Source: Prototheca cutis | Lineage: Eukaryota; Chlorophyta; Trebouxiophyceae; Chlorellales; Chlorellaceae | DNA length: 64,000 nt | Direction: 5' to 3' | Assembly: GCA_002897115.2 (NCBI GenBank) | Contig: BCIH01000008.1 | Span: forward strand, 607,330-671,329 | Part shown: piece by piece, positions 24,753 to 37,052 of the stretch | How positions within the stretch are numbered: position 1 is the first letter of the stretch | Layout of the letters: each line of letters opens with the position of its first letter | The notes under the pieces: model-generated | The model's input: the letters and a program-made list of their open reading frames with translations, nothing else | The model's database searches: none | Told to the model about the DNA's origin: nothing | Program-made: the position numbers and the translations under genes

Positions 24753-25945
24753 ATGACGAGCGGCAAGGACATCGTCCTGCAGGACGTCGTCCCCGCCGTG
24801 GGAGGCGTCATCTGTGAGTGATCCACTTGGAGTTGTTTGGATCCAACATACGAGCTTGAACGCGCGGTTTCCCGGCATGAGTCCTTCTCTTGCCAACTGG
24901 CACCCCAAGGACAGTCCTTCCACCCACCAGTCCCATGCAGCCGTGCTCATGTTCTTGTCCAGCATGCCAGCCGTAATCAAGGCCATCAAGCACGGCACCC
25001 TCGGGGTGAGTCCATAGGGGTTTGCCTGCTCGTCGTGGTGTCAGGACTGGCTAGAACTGGGTGTGCCTTGTCTCGTCGCTGCTGTGGATGACTGCACCGG
25101 GGCCCCTGCCAGTCTGACCACGGCAATGGCCTCATTCATTGCTTTCTTACACGTAACACACAAACAAGCAAGCACTCATGTCAAGCGGCCCCACTCATGC
25201 ACAGGACTTGAACCCGGTGCCATATCCTGCCATTGTGGCCAACTGCATCGGGTGGGTCAGCTACAGTTTTGTCATCACTGACGGCTTTGTGCTGGGACCC
25301 AACGCCCCCGGCGTTGTCATAGGGTTGTTTTACACCATGATCACGATGGGCCTGGCCAGGCGTCGGAGCCAGGAGTGGATGACGGCGATGATGGTGGCGT
25401 ACGCGTGCCTGCTGATCATCGTCGGTGCGGTCGGCGCGTTCCGTGACCTGGGTTCGCACGCCATGCGCCTGCTGTGGGGTTTCACCTGCAACTTCATCCT
25501 GCTCACCTACTACGCGGCGCCGCTGAGCACGCTGTGGACGGTGCTGAAGACGCGGTCGGCGGCCACCATCAACCCCCTGCTGGCACTGGCAAACGCACTC
25601 AACGGCGCGCTCTGGCTCGCGTACGGCATCGCCATCAGCGATCTTTTCATTGCCGTGCCCAATGGCAGTGGCTTGCTCCTGTCCCTCGTCCTGATCGGCT
25701 GCATGACGGCGTTTTGGAAGAAGGACAGGGCCCTGGCGGCGGAGGCAGCCGCCCGTGAGGGGTCAGAGGGCGACGTCGACGCGACCAAGTCCACCCCCGA
25801 GTCGCTGACCTGCAAGTCGGGGGAGGAGGACGGCTTGGAGATGGGTTTGGCGCACAAGACCTCTGCAGGTCTCCGGGCCCGGGCGCCCATCCAGGATGTT
25901 CTCACCCGGGGGTCGGCCCAGAACGACCTGCTCTCCGTGTCGTAA
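24753..25945 (+). CDS. SWEET-family sugar transporter (MtN3/saliva)
   Basis: SWEETs are bidirectional uniporters for sugars in the plasma or internal membranes. The exons are 24753-24813, 24941-25005 and 25205-25945, giving 288 residues with closed phases. The first triple-helix bundle contains VLMFLSSMPAVIKAIKHGTLG and DLNPVPYPAIVANCIGWVSY. The second holds the hallmark MtN3 stretch AAPLSTLWTVLKTRSAATI, followed by NALNGALWLAYGIAISDLFI and VPNGSGLLLSLVL. Several hydrophobic spans fit the seven-helix plan. A hydrophilic, acidic C-terminal tail of about 70 residues follows. Substrate and membrane cannot be told from sequence. Confidence 0.93.
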
Positions 25946-26067
25946 ATTGGAGAGGGCGCACGACGCCCACCACAGCACCTCGCACGCCCACCACGACGAC
26001 CCTCCGCTGCTCTTTTCACTGCCGCCATGGTTCTTCTCTCCACAATGCACCCAGCCTATGGAGGAGG

Positions 26068-26119
<52 letters not shown>

Positions 26120-26601
26120 GGGGGGGGGGCCCCCCCCCCCCCCCCCCCCCAAGACAGGTCACGCCTCATCACTCTTTTTTCCAAGACCTCCCCACCTACA
26201 GCTATCCGTTTCAGGTTTCCACCACACTGGATGGATGGCCAACCCTGTGCGGTTAGACGCTGAGACTGTTTGTTCCTCTGTGAGCCCCAAATTCTGTTGA
26301 AGTGAGTGAATGCATCTTGTTTGTGAGTGCAATGTTTTCGTGAGGGGCCTCTCGTCCCTTTCTGTGAAATTCCCGACTCTCTGTCCCTGGATATCATGGA
26401 CATTTTGCATTCCCCGGCGGCGAGACAATTTTCTCCGAGTTCCTACGGACACCCCCCCTTTTTCCAAACCCAACACTTCCAAACGAGCTCGTCTGAACGA
26501 GTCCGCAGCATGCACAGCATGATCATACATTCCGCTCCTTGCACCCCTACGTTCCAGGGCTTGCATCTCCCACTTGCTTGAGAGACAATGTAAATGTTTT
26601 C
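25946..26601. other. Intergenic region dominated by a C/G/C homopolymer block
   Basis: This gap separates the SWEET and DNA glycosylase genes. It contains about 48 C, then 12 G, then 21 C in direct succession at 26070-26150. Apart from this block no coding or RNA feature was recognised. Confidence 0.5.
26070..26150. repeat. Poly-C / poly-G / poly-C block
   Basis: The run reads C48, G12, C21 without interruption. It is self-complementary and could fold. Such a perfect switch is also typical of a sequencing or assembly artefact where reads from the two strands were merged. Confidence 0.9.
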
Positions 26602-28409
26602 ATGAACACTGCACTGGGCCTGCGCGCAGCTGGCTTGCTCGGTAGAATGGTGAGATCGAGGGCCCAGCAGGGCCGGGCAGCACCGCCCTCAACCCGCAGC
26701 AGTAGGCAGCGCCGGAGATCTACCGCAGCCAGCAAGGACCATGTGGGTGGCCCTGCAGTGGAAGCTCTGGAAGTGGAGTTCGACCCAGTGGCCAGTGCGG
26801 CACTGGACGAGCGGCCTCCTGCTGCCGCCAGACCCACCGTCGGGTTAACGCTGGGAGCCCTTGAGGCGGCCGTGGCCCACCTCAGGAAAGCTGACGAACG
26901 TGCGATCGAGTTTGTCTGTTGTTTGGATATGTATCGATGTCATTGTCGGGGGGTTGAGAGACTTTTGCGGCAGCTGGTTTGCCGGCCAAAATTGTTGTTC
27001 CCGGAGTGCCTGACCTGATTGTGGCCGCCATGCAGGCGGGGAGGGGGTTGCATGGTGTGAATGGGCACAGTGCCGTGGAGGGGCGGCCAGGGTATATTTT
27101 GCAAGTGCATGCACACTTATCCATGCATGCTAATCTGATCTGCATGCAATAACCCTGCAGTCCTCATCCGTTTGATCGACGAGCATGGCCCGCCGGAGGC
27201 TCTGCTGGCAAAGGGAGGCTCGTCCTTTGGGGCGCTGGCAAGGTCCATCATTGGGCAGCAGCTCGCGACCAAGGCCGCCGCGGCCATCTACCAACGCACC
27301 CTCGACGTCTGCCAGGCGTGTTCTTTTGTTGGGGGGGGAGGGGGGGAGAGCATCTTGGGGCGTTGAGTTGCTGCAGGTTCTTCTCTCATTGCCTGATGTA
27401 ATTCTTCCTTTCTTTCTATTTCCTGATGAAATGGACCATCCTTGGGGATGGGGCATGACATCCTCCCTTTCCCGACCACCGTGACGTGCTCTGCAGTGCA
27501 AGGACAGGCTGACACCTGAAGCTGTGGCAGGGGCAGACTTCGAGGAGCTGCGGGGCTGTGGGCTGTCGCAAAGAAAGGCAGAATATCTCACGGGCCTTGC
27601 CCAAATGTTTCTTGATGGCCAGCTCAGCGATGATGGCATCGCTGGTCAGTGGTGGAGCTTGGAGTTGGAAGTTTGCCTCATTTGTGCCTCTGTGGCCAAT
27701 GGGTGTGTGCCCCCGTGGCCCTGACCCCACGGGGAATTTTGCCAGCACCGAAGGTGGTGATTTCGTTGCTCCCACCCACTGCAGCCATGGACGACGAGAC
27801 GATGGTTACGGAGCTGACCCGAGTGCGGGGGCTGGGCGAGTGGTCCGTCCACATGTTTGGTGAGCCAGTGGGAGAAGGGGGTGGCCAGGGTGTACCGGCA
27901 GGACGATGCCTTGTCTGCACGCTGGTGTTGACCACTGTGCTGACACACAGCCCCATCCTTCATGCCCACCACCAATGCAGCCATGTTCCATTTGGGGCAT
28001 CCCGATATTTTACCCGTGGGGGACCTTGGCATTCGACGGGGTATGCAGCACCTGTACGGCCTCAAGGTTGGTAGTGGGGGATGTTGGGTGGGTCGTGGGC
28101 CTTGGGTCCAGCACCAGCTGCATCCGTGATGATGACGTCAGAGGGGAGAGCATTTGAACGGACCAGGGGAGGTTCATCGACCCTTGACGCACAAGGTCAG
28201 TCGCCCTCCACCCTCCCCACCAGGATACTACCCCCGAGGCACTGGAAAGCGTGGCAGAGTGCTGGAAACCCTATCGCAGTGTGGGCAGTTACTACATGTG
28301 GCGGGCCTCTGCTGAGGCGCCACGCTCGCCAGGTAAACGCAAAAAGGCGGAACCATCGCCCAAGAAAGGAAGAAAGAGGGTCGACGCTGTGCCCATGGTA
28401 CGATGCTGA
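26602..28409 (+). CDS. DNA-3-methyladenine glycosylase, AlkA/HhH-GPD family
   Basis: This base-excision repair enzyme removes alkylated purines such as 3-methyladenine from DNA. The exons are 26602-26899, 27161-27315, 27497-27644, 27785-27859, 27981-28066 and 28224-28409, giving 315 residues. The HhH-GPD fold is clear: FGALARSIIGQQLATKAAAAI, LRGCGLSQRKAEYLTGLA, the hairpin VRGLGEWSVHMF, the catalytic Asp in LPVGDLGIRRGMQHLYGLK, and CWKPYRSVGSYYMWR. A Lys/Arg-rich tail may serve nuclear targeting, while the Arg-rich N-terminus could be an organelle leader. The exon 2 to 3 join is ambiguous: a GC donor (CAG|GCGTGT) with acceptor 27496, or a GT donor two bases later with acceptor 27507. Both keep the frame. 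Confidence 0.9.
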
Positions 28410-28940
28410 AGGCAATGCGCCCTAGTGACGAGCAATTTTGACTTGGGTTGAAATGACGTGGGGGTGCTTGCCATGACCTGATGTCTGAATGCATCCGTGC
28501 CTTGGTACAAGAAGAGAGCTCTGTATTTGACTCGCCACGTCGGCAGTTCAACGGCGGCTTGTTTGGACACTTTGACTGGACGTGACCCATGTCCATGAAG
28601 CGAACCGAAACGAGTTCTCATCGCATCGTTCAAGTGGAGCATTCATCGTAGGTGCCGTGCGCGGACGTCGAACAATCCGCTGCTGCACGCAATGCCCAGC
28701 TTCCCCTCCCTTCATGCGCGGCTGCACTCCTCAAACCATGAGGTATGGGTGCTGCAAGTCCGGCGTATCACACAACATACAGTCTCGGCAAGAAAGGGCG
28801 ACAACAGCACAGTTTTCATTTCTCTGTCAGGCCAGGGGGTGTTTGGTGTGGAGGGAACGAGCCAGCCACGTCAGCAATGAATCCCAATCCATGCATGGAG
28901 ACCGCTCGTCCGGGGCAGTGCCATCCTCACAGCGCCCTGG
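28410..28940. other. Convergent intergenic region, no gene seen
   Basis: The glycosylase ends at 28409 on the plus strand and the chromatin protein ends at 28941 on the minus strand. The 530 bp between them should be two 3' untranslated regions. No other feature was recognised. Confidence 0.4.
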
Positions 28941-31900
28941 CTATGCCTCGAAAAGCCCGGCTGTTTTCCAGAGCTCATCGAATTCGGCCGCGCAGGCCCG
29001 AGCAGCGAGCGTGACGGGGTCCTTGCGGCCGTTGTACTTGGCGGCATTGCTCCAGATCAGGCGGACATCCCGCTGGACATCTTCGGGGCTGCTGTAGTCA
29101 CCGCTCTCCAGTTTGCTCGCTACCGTGCCCAAGTCCATGGGCCGCTTGATAACTAGAGCGTACCCGGGGGCAATGTCCTCAGTCACTGGTTCCAGGAAAT
29201 ACACCGCATCCTCGCTGCGCTTGAGCTTGTCCAGTACCTGACGATTGTTATTACCATAGGGGGTGTGTTGATTGTGGACAAGGACACGTTTCCAATTTGG
29301 ATTTGATAAGTGATTTCTCTTCTTTGGTTCAAACAGCTCATGTCCACAGCCACCAGCCCAAACCCTTGCGCACCTCGGCGACCGGTTTGACCCAGGGCGC
29401 GGTCGGCGGGGGTTCATCAGTCAGCGGAATGGGCTGCGAGGGTGCGGCTGTGTCGGGCAGTCCTGCATCGCGCCAGAGCACCAGGAAAGCAGCTTCGGCG
29501 GCGGCAGCGTCTGCCACGACGGGTGCGTCTGGTGTGTTGTACGTCCGACAGTTTTGCCAGACCAGCACCACGTCCGATTCCACCTGCACTGCCGACTTGT
29601 ACTTGCCCTGGTCAAGCCGTTTCTGGATCGTCGACAGGTCCATTGGCTGCTTGATGGAATGTATGTTTGTTGGGGGTCTGTTGTCAAGTCAATGGTATAT
29701 GTGCGATTCTGTTTGCCTTTGCCATTGCCAGCCTTTCCTGTCTCCTCCAGATATAAAAAAAATCGTCCCCTCCACAACCCCCCCCCCCCCCCCCCCCCAA
29801 ACACACACACACACACGCACACCTGCTTGATGAGCGCGTGGTAGTCCTTGAGAGATTTTGGGACGGGTTCAAGAAAGGGCCGGGCTGCCGCACGCTTGCT
29901 CAATGCAGCCAGCACCCCCGCTGCTCGGCGTGCCCAGTCATCGGGCACAGGGCGATTGGCGGCCAGAATGGCAGCCTTGACTGCGGCCAGCGGCGGCGGA
30001 CGCATCCGAAGGCCCCGGCATGTCCGGCACTGGAACGACTCGCGGCCAACGAGATCCTGTTGGGCATGTTTGGTGTGTGCAAAGGGATGCTCGAACAATC
30101 AAACGGGTACTGCTGACTTCTGAAGAACGACGCACCATGACCAACAAAATGTGCCATCGCCCCATCCCCCTTGCTGATCCCGATCCCATCCACAAAATGT
30201 GCGCCATTCAACCTCACCTCTGGTTGCACGCCCGCGCACTCGTAGTGGAACCACTGGTCGCAGGTGTCGCAGCCCAACAGCGGCCGGCCGTAGTCCGGCA
30301 ACTGGCAAACGGGGCAGTAAACTTCGCCGGGCAGCGCCCCCGCCGCCAAGGCAGCGGCCTCCACCGCTTCCCGATCCAACTCGGGTTCTCCTGCCGGTTG
30401 TTGCCTTGCAGTCAGCGCGGCACCGCCATTCTCCACAGCAGCACCAGTAAGCTTTGCCTGCCGTCCTTTCGGCCGGCCCGGTGCTTGTTCCATTCCAGGC
30501 CCACCGTCGCCTGCCACGGATGATGGCATCATCAACGCTCGAGGCGCGTCCAGGTCTTCGTCCGCACTGAGCATCATCGCCTCTCGCGCCGCCAGCGATG
30601 GCCGGACCGCGCGCCGCTCTCGCTGCGGCCGGGATGGGGTGCTGTCGTCGTCGCCGTGACCATCATCGCTGGTTCCCAGAGCCAGCCCGCCACCGCCACC
30701 CCCGCGTCTTCCATCGAGCATTTCGCCGCGGCGGGCGAGGCGGATACCGCCACGTTCATGGGACGGACCCCCCGGTTCATCGTCGGCAGAGGCGTCTGAG
30801 CCTTCGCCCGCGGGCGGCGGCGGCTCGTTACTGACGATGACCTCGCCAAATACCAGGCCCGGTGGCAGGACCAGGTCATCCAGGTCCCAGCCGGGGGGAA
30901 GGATGAGCGGGCGTGCATGCTTGGGCGGCCGTCCACGGGGGCGCTTGAGCCGGGGGGCGCCGTCGGGGCCGATGACCACACGGAAGGCCGCGCCGGAATC
31001 GTCGCCCGCCCGGCGCTTGGCCGCGGGGCGCCGCATCGACAGCATGCCGTCCCCAAACCCACGGCTGTTTGCTCCATCACGTCGTTTCCCGCGAGCGACA
31101 GCACAGCATGCGGGACAGGTCCACGCGGCATCGGCGGGCAATCCAGCAATCTCCTCGGCAGCCAGCGACACGCAGTCGCCGTGGAACCAGGCGCCACAGG
31201 CATCGCAGGCAATCCAAGCCTCCTCCTCTGCGTCGGGCTCCCACGCGCCGCCGCAGCCCGCGCAGGCACCACCGGCGTCCAGGTCCCGCTGTGCCGCCGA
31301 GGCCCCCCGCCGCCGCACGCCCCACGGCGCGGGCCCCGGGGTCGTGCCGTCCTGGGTGTATCGCCAGCGGCCTCCAAGGCCCACACCTAACGGCGTGGGG
31401 CTCCGACCGGAACCCTCGGCGGCCGCCGCCAGCGCAAGGCGTTTACGCCGTTGCTCTTCAAACCCCCGCAGTGCATACAGGGGAAGCAGGTTGCCACGGA
31501 TCCAGGTAGCTTCAGACCCGGCACGAGCCCGTACGTCGGCAAGCGTCTCGGGGCGGTCACCCTCGCCATCCCAGTCCCAGTCGCCGCCGGCATCGTCGCC
31601 AGCCTCTGCCTCGGCGGCTCGAGCTGCCGCCAGCACAGCCTGGCGCCGGAGTTTGGCGGCCATGGCCGCGCCTTCCTCCCGCCCCGTCAAGATTAAGCTC
31701 TCGGGTGTTGGGAGTGGACTGCCGGCCCGCCCCCCTGGGGCGCCGCTGCCGCTTTCCGGCCTGTGCAAAAAGGGGTTATTGAGGTGTTGTTGGTGAGAAT
31801 GGAACACCATGAACACACCCAGTAAACTCAAGCATTTCTTCGAGCAGCAGACAACAACAAAAGCGACAAAAAATCCTTCACCCCCATCGAGATCAAACTC

Positions 31901-34900
31901 ACTTTTTTGAGAGCATGGTTCGCTTGGTGGACCGCATGCTGGCGAGCACGAGGCAGCCCTTTTTGGATGCCGGGTTGATGCAGTTGGCGCACTCGCCACA
32001 CCGTCGCATGGTGGGAGGACGGGCTGAGGAGGCACTCGCCGCCGCCGCATCCTGCCGAGGTGCCATGCCAGCCGGGGTCGCAGCCGGGGTCGTGCCGCTC
32101 AACGCGGGGCTGCTGCCGCTGGCCGCCGTCGGTGGGCCCGGGGTCTTCAGGGCAGATGGCTCTTCCTTGGGGACAGTGATGGCCGCCGCCGGCACGCCCC
32201 AGCCTTCTTCAGTTTCTGGCAATGTTTCCACGGTAGGATGAGCAGCCGCCTGAGCCTGTTCCGGTTGAGCACCGTAGCTGGGCGCCAGAGCTGCGGCTGC
32301 TGCGGGGTCAGCAGAGAGTGCACCGTGCTGATGTACCTCGGCCTCGGCCAAGCGGGCCGGGCCCTCGTGCCCGCCAGCCGCTGCGCCAATCTCCTCCTCT
32401 GGTGGTGAAGGCTTGACCGCAGGTGCGCTTGCCCTCGGGCTCGCCAATTGGCCGGCATCAGACAAAAACCCATTCTGCTGCAGCACGTCGCCACCGCCAG
32501 GGCCTGATGGACCGCTGGGATCAATCTTGGCCTGTGAGGGGATGATGCGACGAGCATCCCCACCACTGTCGCCATCGGCTGTCGGCTCGTCCTCGGTCAA
32601 GCCATCGCCATCCTGCTCTTCCTCCGTCGGCTCCCATTTGACCAGGTACTCATACTCCCCCCTGGGGGACAGGGCATTGTCCGTCGCTGCCGGGCACCCT
32701 GCTGGTTCAACGATAGAAGCCACAGCCGGAGATGCCAATGCCTCTCCGGCCGCCGTCTCGCCGCCGACAGCGCCATTCTCGGACAGCCGTCGCACCACCG
32801 GTCCCGGCGACCGGACGCCATCTGCGTTGTGGCTACCGTCGCCCTCAGCCATGGGCCTTCTAGAGAGCAGCTGGAGGCCCACCTCTTCAGGCGGCACAGT
32901 GTCAGGCTTGGGTGTGGCAATGGAGTCCCAGCGCAGAGCTGTGTCCAGCTCACGAAGGCACAGCGCCAGCTGCGCTGCCGTCGTAGCGCGACCCACTCGA
33001 GCGACCCACAGCAGCCGCGGTGGCGCGGACCAGGGTCCGGGTGGGCTGTTTGTCCCCTGACTGGCATGGCCATACAGAACACCCTCAATGGGCTTCAGGC
33101 CGCCGCGCCGGGCCGCTCTCCGCGCCAATTCCGAAGGCAGCCGTGACGCCGCCAGCCGCATGCCCAGCGGCCGGGTGCAGACCTCCCACCCCGCCAGTCG
33201 AGCCGCCCGCTCGGCGCGGGCCTCCGCGGGTGAGAAGCCGGCTTCGGCCCATCGCCGCCAGCCCCACACGCCGTCGTCGCCGCGACTGCCGCCGTCGGCA
33301 TGAGAACCACCGCCATGAGCACTGCGCCGAGCGCCTGCGGGCGCCGGCGCCTCCCGCCACTCGGCCGCCGTGCAGCAAGGTCGTAGCGAAGCTTCCAGTC
33401 GCAGCAGCGACCGTGCCAACTGTGGATATTTCATGTGGTGGGAGTGGGAAATTGGGTTAAAATTCACAATCACCATGACCCCGTGAGACATCATACGCAC
33501 CCTCAGCAGCCATTAAGCCACCAACCCAGTCCCTGCATACCTCTGGGATGGACCCTGCCAGCCGCACGCCAGCAGACCAGGACATCCGGAACGCCGGTCC
33601 CTGAAGCCCCTCCCATGGTCCTTGGGCAAGAGGCCAAAACTCACGCTCCATCTTGAGCACGCCAGCCAACAGCTGCTCCAGCCTGTAAGTGTTTGCACCA
33701 GCAGCATGGCGTGCTGGGTCCTACCCTGATCCTGCATCTGATGAGTTTCATACAACCACAGCTGCTCCAGGACCCATTCTTCCCCATCCCCCCCCCCCCC
33801 CCCCCCCCCCCGCACTTTGTTGTTTCGACAGCCTCAGCTGCTTCCTCGGACTTCATGATTGGGTTGAGGCATCCTTTGCGGAGAGAGGGCCTCAGGCAGG
33901 TGTAGCACTTGCCACACCGAGCCGTTTGCCGGTTTGAAGCCCGGCCCTGGAGAGTTGCGGGGGGGTTGGGGGGAGGGCGGTTTGGAAGGTGTCGGGGCCT
34001 ATATAACCAACCCTTTAGTTTTTAAGGCTTCGTGTTCCCCAGTGCAGAGGGTGGTCTTCCTGGAAAGAAAACACGTCACACACCTGCAGGAAGACCCAGG
34101 TATGTCTGGAGACGGCCAGGGGCGCGACCTGTTCCTGCACTGGCACATGGCCGCATGTCCCCGTGGGAATCCACAGCCCGCCGCGAAACTTGCGTCGCCG
34201 AGCGTCTTCCATCGCCGACCGGATCGCCGAAGCCGCCGCCACCCAGCCGTTGCGGTACGAGTTGTTGTACGCCGCAACATCTACAGAAGAACAGGGTACC
34301 GAGGGGAGGTTGATGCCAAGACGCTGAACGGTGACGACCTCACGAGTATGGTGATAGGCACGTGACAGTGCTGGTGGGCCGGCATCTTCAGCATGCCACA
34401 GGCATGCAGTCATCTCAGCCAGGTGGCATGGGGCGACCCCGCACAGAATGACCTCTCACCCGCAGGCTCTGGGTCGTTCGCCTTCTCGACAGCTTCCAAG
34501 CTAGAGGGCCAGGGCAGCTCGTCCGCAGTGCGTACCCGGTGCTTGCCCTGCAGCGCCTCCCTGGCAGTACTACCACGGTACACAGCCACACCCGGGGCTG
34601 CGACGGGAGTGGGGTTTTGAATTAGAGGGAGGGTGTTGCTCAATAACAAAAGTCTCCCCCCATCCCCAAAAAAAAGCAAAAAATAAAATAAAATACACTC
34701 GCACATCAGCACCAGCAGTCACTCACCGAGGTCTTCGAGCTGGGTGGATGCCGCGCCACGGCCGCGCATGGCTGGGAGTGCCGCGGCTACGAGCCATCCC
34801 TGGAAAGCGTAGTGTGGCTGTTTCCAGTTGTCCCTGACTGCCGGGGGCACACGGAGACCACCCGCTTCGGCGCGCCCGCCTGCCATGCACTCTGGGCAGA

Positions 34901-37052
34901 GCCACTCTCCCTCGCCCAGGGACTTGCTGGTCTCGCCCAGGCAGCGCATGTGGTATGTCGCGGGACAGCCGTCGCAGCACAGCAGGTTGCCCCCGAGCCC
35001 GCACAGCACGCACACGTCGGCGTTGTTGTCGGAGACACCATCGGGCGGCTCGACTTCCACGGGACCCGGGCCGGGCTCGTTGCCAACCACCACGAGATCG
35101 AGGCCCTCGCGCCGGTCAATCTCGGCACGGATGGTGATGCAGTCTAGCAAACTGTTGCACAGAGACTCCAGCACGCTGGCCTTCGACTCTAGGGCCAGGC
35201 TGTAGTACTCGGGGCACGGCCGGGGCGCCGGCACGGGCGCCACCGATGCCAGCACCGATGGAGCACGGGCACCAGTGCCGGATCGTCGCCCCCATGAGGC
35301 CACCAAATTTGCACTATCCCCCTGTGGGACAGTTGGCACTGCCTGCTGTGTGGCGTCACCATCGTCAGCACCGCCAATCTGCATGTCATCACGTCCACGT
35401 TGCAGCTGGGGTTCCCGTGGTGCGCCTGTTGAACCATCCTCCCGCCGTGACTCTGGCGACGACTTCTCATAGATGTCGGCATTCTTCTCAGCCTCCTCAG
35501 AAACGTTATCGCCGTCGCCATCATCGTCGCCGTTCGCCAAAGCTTCAGCGTCTCCAGTCTCGGCCTCGTCGTCATGCCCATCATCCTGACCATCGTCCCC
35601 GTTTCTGCGGTGCGCCCAGGCGAGGCTTGCCAGCGGCGAGTGGCTGAGGCGCAGCCAGTCCCAAAGGTACTCTGGCCAGGTTAGTGCGTCCAGGTACTGC
35701 GGGTCCAGCCCGTGCTCGCTGCGCTCCCCTATTGTTTCGTCAATCATCAGCGCTCGCAGCAGGCAGACGTGCAGCTCGTCCACCATGTGACTCGCCGTCT
35801 CCGCGGCCAGCGCCGCGCAAAAGGCATCAAAAGAAAACGGAGCCAGCCGAATCTGCCACGAAAACGCCCGCAGCGTCGCATAACTTGCCAGCAGGGAACC
35901 TGCATGATGAAGTATGGCGTGCGGGTGGGGCCTGCGACCGGAGCATTTTTGTCATTTGTTTAGGGGCAGGGCGGAAACTACAGCTGTCTTCAGCAATCTC
36001 TCTTTAAACAATGTCCAGCATTCCTCATACTCACCGAGGACGGTGCCTGGGATGGCAATCACTCTGTCCGAGTCGGCCAGGCTGATGATGTGTTCACTAG
36101 GCAACTGAGCCGCAGGAGGCAGGAGGTAGACTTTCTCGTCTTCTGCTCGAAGACCAGCGTTCGATTTGGTATCGCCGTCTTCGTCGTCGACACCAGACGC
36201 CGCCGCCGTGCGCACGCTTTCCTCCTCGCTGTCCCACTCATCGCTTTCGGCACCGCTCTCGGAGCTGGCGGCGGCGTCGTCGTCGCTGGAGGCGCCCAGC
36301 CAGGACCGGCCGCTACGCCGGCCGCCACGGCCCCGCCGCCCCCGGCCACGGCCACGGCCCCGGCCGCTGATGCGGCTGCTGGGCACCTTTTTTCGGATCG
36401 AGCCCCGAAAACGTCTCAAATCAAACTGCGCAAAAAGGGGGGACCGATGATTGGGAGGCTTATTTCTGATCCAGATATCACCAACGGCAGGGTCTGCAGA
36501 AACTTGCTGCTCCTCAGCTCCAATCCGATTTCACAGGACCCGGGGCTCGGCACAGCAACCGCCGCCGCTGCTGCATTCCCCGTCCATGTTGGCACGCCAA
36601 CACCCTGCAGTCTGTGTCTGCTCCGCTCCTGCCTTCTGTAACCCCCCTCAACAGCAAGCACAAGTTCTCTCAAACACTACCACGCATGAGTCCCCGCATA
36701 ACCACGTCCACACGCCTTGATGGTGGAGGAGCTTCGGCCAGATGTCCGGGGTTCGGGCAGCCCTACCATGCCCAGACCGCTGCTCGGAGTGCGGCCTCTG
36801 CCACGGCCCCTCCCCCGGCCCCTGCCACGGCCGCGGCCCCGGCCGGAGCCACCATCTGAAGGCTCCGGGGTGAACGGCTGGGGGGGGAGCACGCTGGAGC
36901 GTCGCGGGCGGGCCTGCAGATGGGGGGAGCGCCAGGGAATGGTTCAGCTACCCCAGTCCGCCAAGCCAGGGCGCCTGAAAGCGAACACACCAGCCACCCG
37001 GGGCCGTGGAAGGCACTCTGGGCTTTCCGCAACTCACCGGAGCTTCCGACAT
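28941..37052 (-). CDS. DDT-PHD-CXXC-like-PHD-PHD-tandem-bromodomain chromatin protein
   Basis: Likely a nuclear histone reader and remodelling co-factor. The 13 exons are 37052-37038, 36913-36716, 36425-36035, 35899-34727, 34597-34460, 34280-34084, 33946-33816, 33682-33541, 33419-31903, 31760-30218, 30056-29823, 29646-29374 and 29237-28941, giving 2,082 residues with every phase closed. An N-terminal Gly-Arg tract precedes a DDT domain (LLASYATLRAFSWQIRL, LDPQYLDALTWPEYLWDWL, about 201-300) and PHD1 (VCVLCGLGGNLLCCDGC, about 495-545). Next come a CGKCYTCLRPSLRKGCL motif (about 715) and plant PTM-like blocks (AARRGGLKPIEGVLYG, QLALCLRELDTALRWD). A second CGECANCINPASKKGCL follows (about 1,270), then PHD2 (about 1,461), an AT-hook PRGRPPK, PHD3 (about 1,778) and two bromodomains (about 1,838-2,080). 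The exon 2 donor may be GC. The 15-nt first exon rests on phase and splice consensus only. Confidence 0.88.

Noticed and set aside
26070..26150. Regulatory hairpin or terminator made by the C/G/C block
   Set aside because: The exact homopolymer switch is better explained as an assembly artefact, and nothing near it needs such an element.
33683..33815. An extra coding exon (EEWVLEQLWLYETH) in the chromatin gene
   Set aside because: Including it breaks the reading phase between the exons at 33946-33816 and 33682-33541, and the interval also holds a long C run typical of introns here.
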